DNA of 54,115 nucleotides from Gnetum montanum (Eukaryota > Streptophyta > Gnetopsida > Gnetales > Gnetaceae), in assembly GCA_015680685.1 (NCBI GenBank), contig MNCI01038321.1:158833-212947 (forward strand), read 5' to 3'. Shown here piece after piece: positions 53,291-54,115 of this stretch. Each line of letters opens with the position of its first letter. The first letter of the stretch is position 1. Under the pieces are notes generated by a model that ran no database searches, was not told the origin of the DNA, and worked only from the letters and a program-made list of their open reading frames with translations. A program made the translations under genes and the position numbers.

Positions 53291-53918
53291 GTGGCTCTGT
53301 ACTAAAATTTTTTTTGTTTCTAGTTTTTATTATTTGAGAAGAAATTTTAATTTGCAATACGTGCTCTAAATGATGATGGTAAGATTTCAAAAATTTCTCT
53401 TCAACTTATAACTCAATAAATTCAATGTTTCATAAAAACACCAAAGTAAATCAATGCAAGAGTTATGTTGAGATCATGTGAAAGTAAATGATGAAGATTG
53501 AGGAAATCTAGCAACATCATTATAGACAATAAGATCAAAAGCTTTATTCCATTATAATAGTTGTTGATCCATCTTATTAATAGTGCCATTTGTAGAATGT
53601 TGTACCCAACTATGATCTTTAATAATGTTTAAACTATTGATATTATGTTGCAACTGAATAATTTTTGTTTACCCATTAACCTATCCTTATATTAAAATCT
53701 CCACAAATTAACCTTGAGCCATTTACAGAAAATTTGAAAATAGTAAATTTTGTAAATCTTATAGTAATTGGCAACAAAGTTGTGACTTTGTCATTGGGGA
53801 AGGCAAACATAGAAATTTTCAAGAAAATTTTAGAGACATAAAAAATAAAAAATTAAGGTAATAAGATTAATTTAATGGTTTAGGATGCCATGATACTTAA
53901 AATTTAATTTTTAATATA
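53291..53918 (+). other. AT-rich leader between LTR and next ORF
   Basis: No coding domain is seen. TGGCTCTGTACTAAA near 53292 could be a decayed primer binding site following the LTR, but the match to a tRNA is not convincing. Confidence 0.3.
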
Positions 53919-54115
53919 GATGACACCTAGCAAAGCATGTGAACTATGATGGAAGATAGATGAATCAATGCAACAATAGGTAGAATCCAAAAGAAGTGTT
54001 AACAAGCATAATATCTTAATTCTTATATAAATTATCGAATAAGTTGGAAGACAAGAAATCCTTGAACCATGAAGGAGAAGAATATGTTCTTTTCATAGTA
54101 ATTCAATAAGAAGGA
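53919..54115 (+). pseudogene. Possible second copy of the 47.4-kb ORF start, cut by window end
   Basis: After TTTTTAATATAG comes ATGACACCTAGCAAAGCATG, which resembles ATGACACCTAAGGGAAAGCA at 47441 after TTTTAATCATAG. Similarity continues weakly for about 40 bases. In-frame stops come early (MTP*QSM*). If right, an LTR lies between two copies of the same internal region. Confidence 0.35.

Noticed and set aside
53280-53310. Primer binding site at the end of the 50.4-kb LTR
   Set aside because: TGGCTCTGTACTAAA is only loosely like known plant sites and no CA end of the LTR stands before it.

Overview
The window looks like a stretch of a large, transposon-rich plant nuclear genome. The evidence is intron-containing plant gene relics (oligopeptide transporter, subtilase, glycosyltransferase, bHLH), Ty1/copia and Ty3/gypsy elements with tRNA-type primer sites, an L1-type LINE with a plant zf-RVT domain, and AT-rich, heavily decayed intergenic DNA. 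The genome style (old diverged LTR pairs, long LTRs, nested insertions) suggests a gymnosperm, but this is inference. I see no intact protein-coding gene, rRNA, functional tRNA or CRISPR array.

Layout. 1-1154: an LTR piece on the minus strand, then the 3' end of a copia element. 2500-5000: small tandem repeats, a dispersed repeat, then fragments of a UDP-glycosyltransferase and a bHLH gene. 6551-10090: an oligopeptide transporter (OPT) locus with a TATA box and two clean exons, but no central exons and a tandemly duplicated, decayed last exon. 10200-17152: a complete but non-autonomous minus-strand Ty3/gypsy element (two LTRs, gag and protease only). 17506-23978: a full-length decayed plus-strand Ty1/copia element (LTRs, PBS, gag, PR, INT, RT, RNase H, PPT).

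24377-30250: dispersed short repeats, a long foldback MITE in a TA microsatellite, a 411-bp tandem duplication carrying the end of a PIF1-like helicase, short-period tandem repeats, two pieces of a subtilisin-like protease gene, and a second copy of the dispersed repeat seen at 3.4 kb. 30260-35565: an L1-type LINE with ORF1, ORF2 and a poly(A) tail. 36370-37008: a 319-bp tandem repeat. 38521-45190: a plus-strand Ty3/gypsy gag-pol, split inside the integrase by a 2778-bp TG...CA insertion with a perfect 5-bp target duplication. 47441-50205: a degenerate retroelement-borne ORF with a coiled-coil part. 50418-53290: a long LTR of the same family as the piece at 1-470. 53919-end: a possible second copy of the 47.4-kb ORF start.

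The parts do not form a pathway; the window records successive insertion and decay. Many in-frame stops sit at former CAG or TGG codons, as expected from deamination of methylated cytosines. The most notable points are the dispersed repeat lying in the same orientation next to two unrelated captured gene fragments, the nested insertion whose removal rejoins the integrase frame exactly, the gag-protease-only LTR element, the OPT locus, and the overlapping ORF1 stop / ORF2 start of the LINE.
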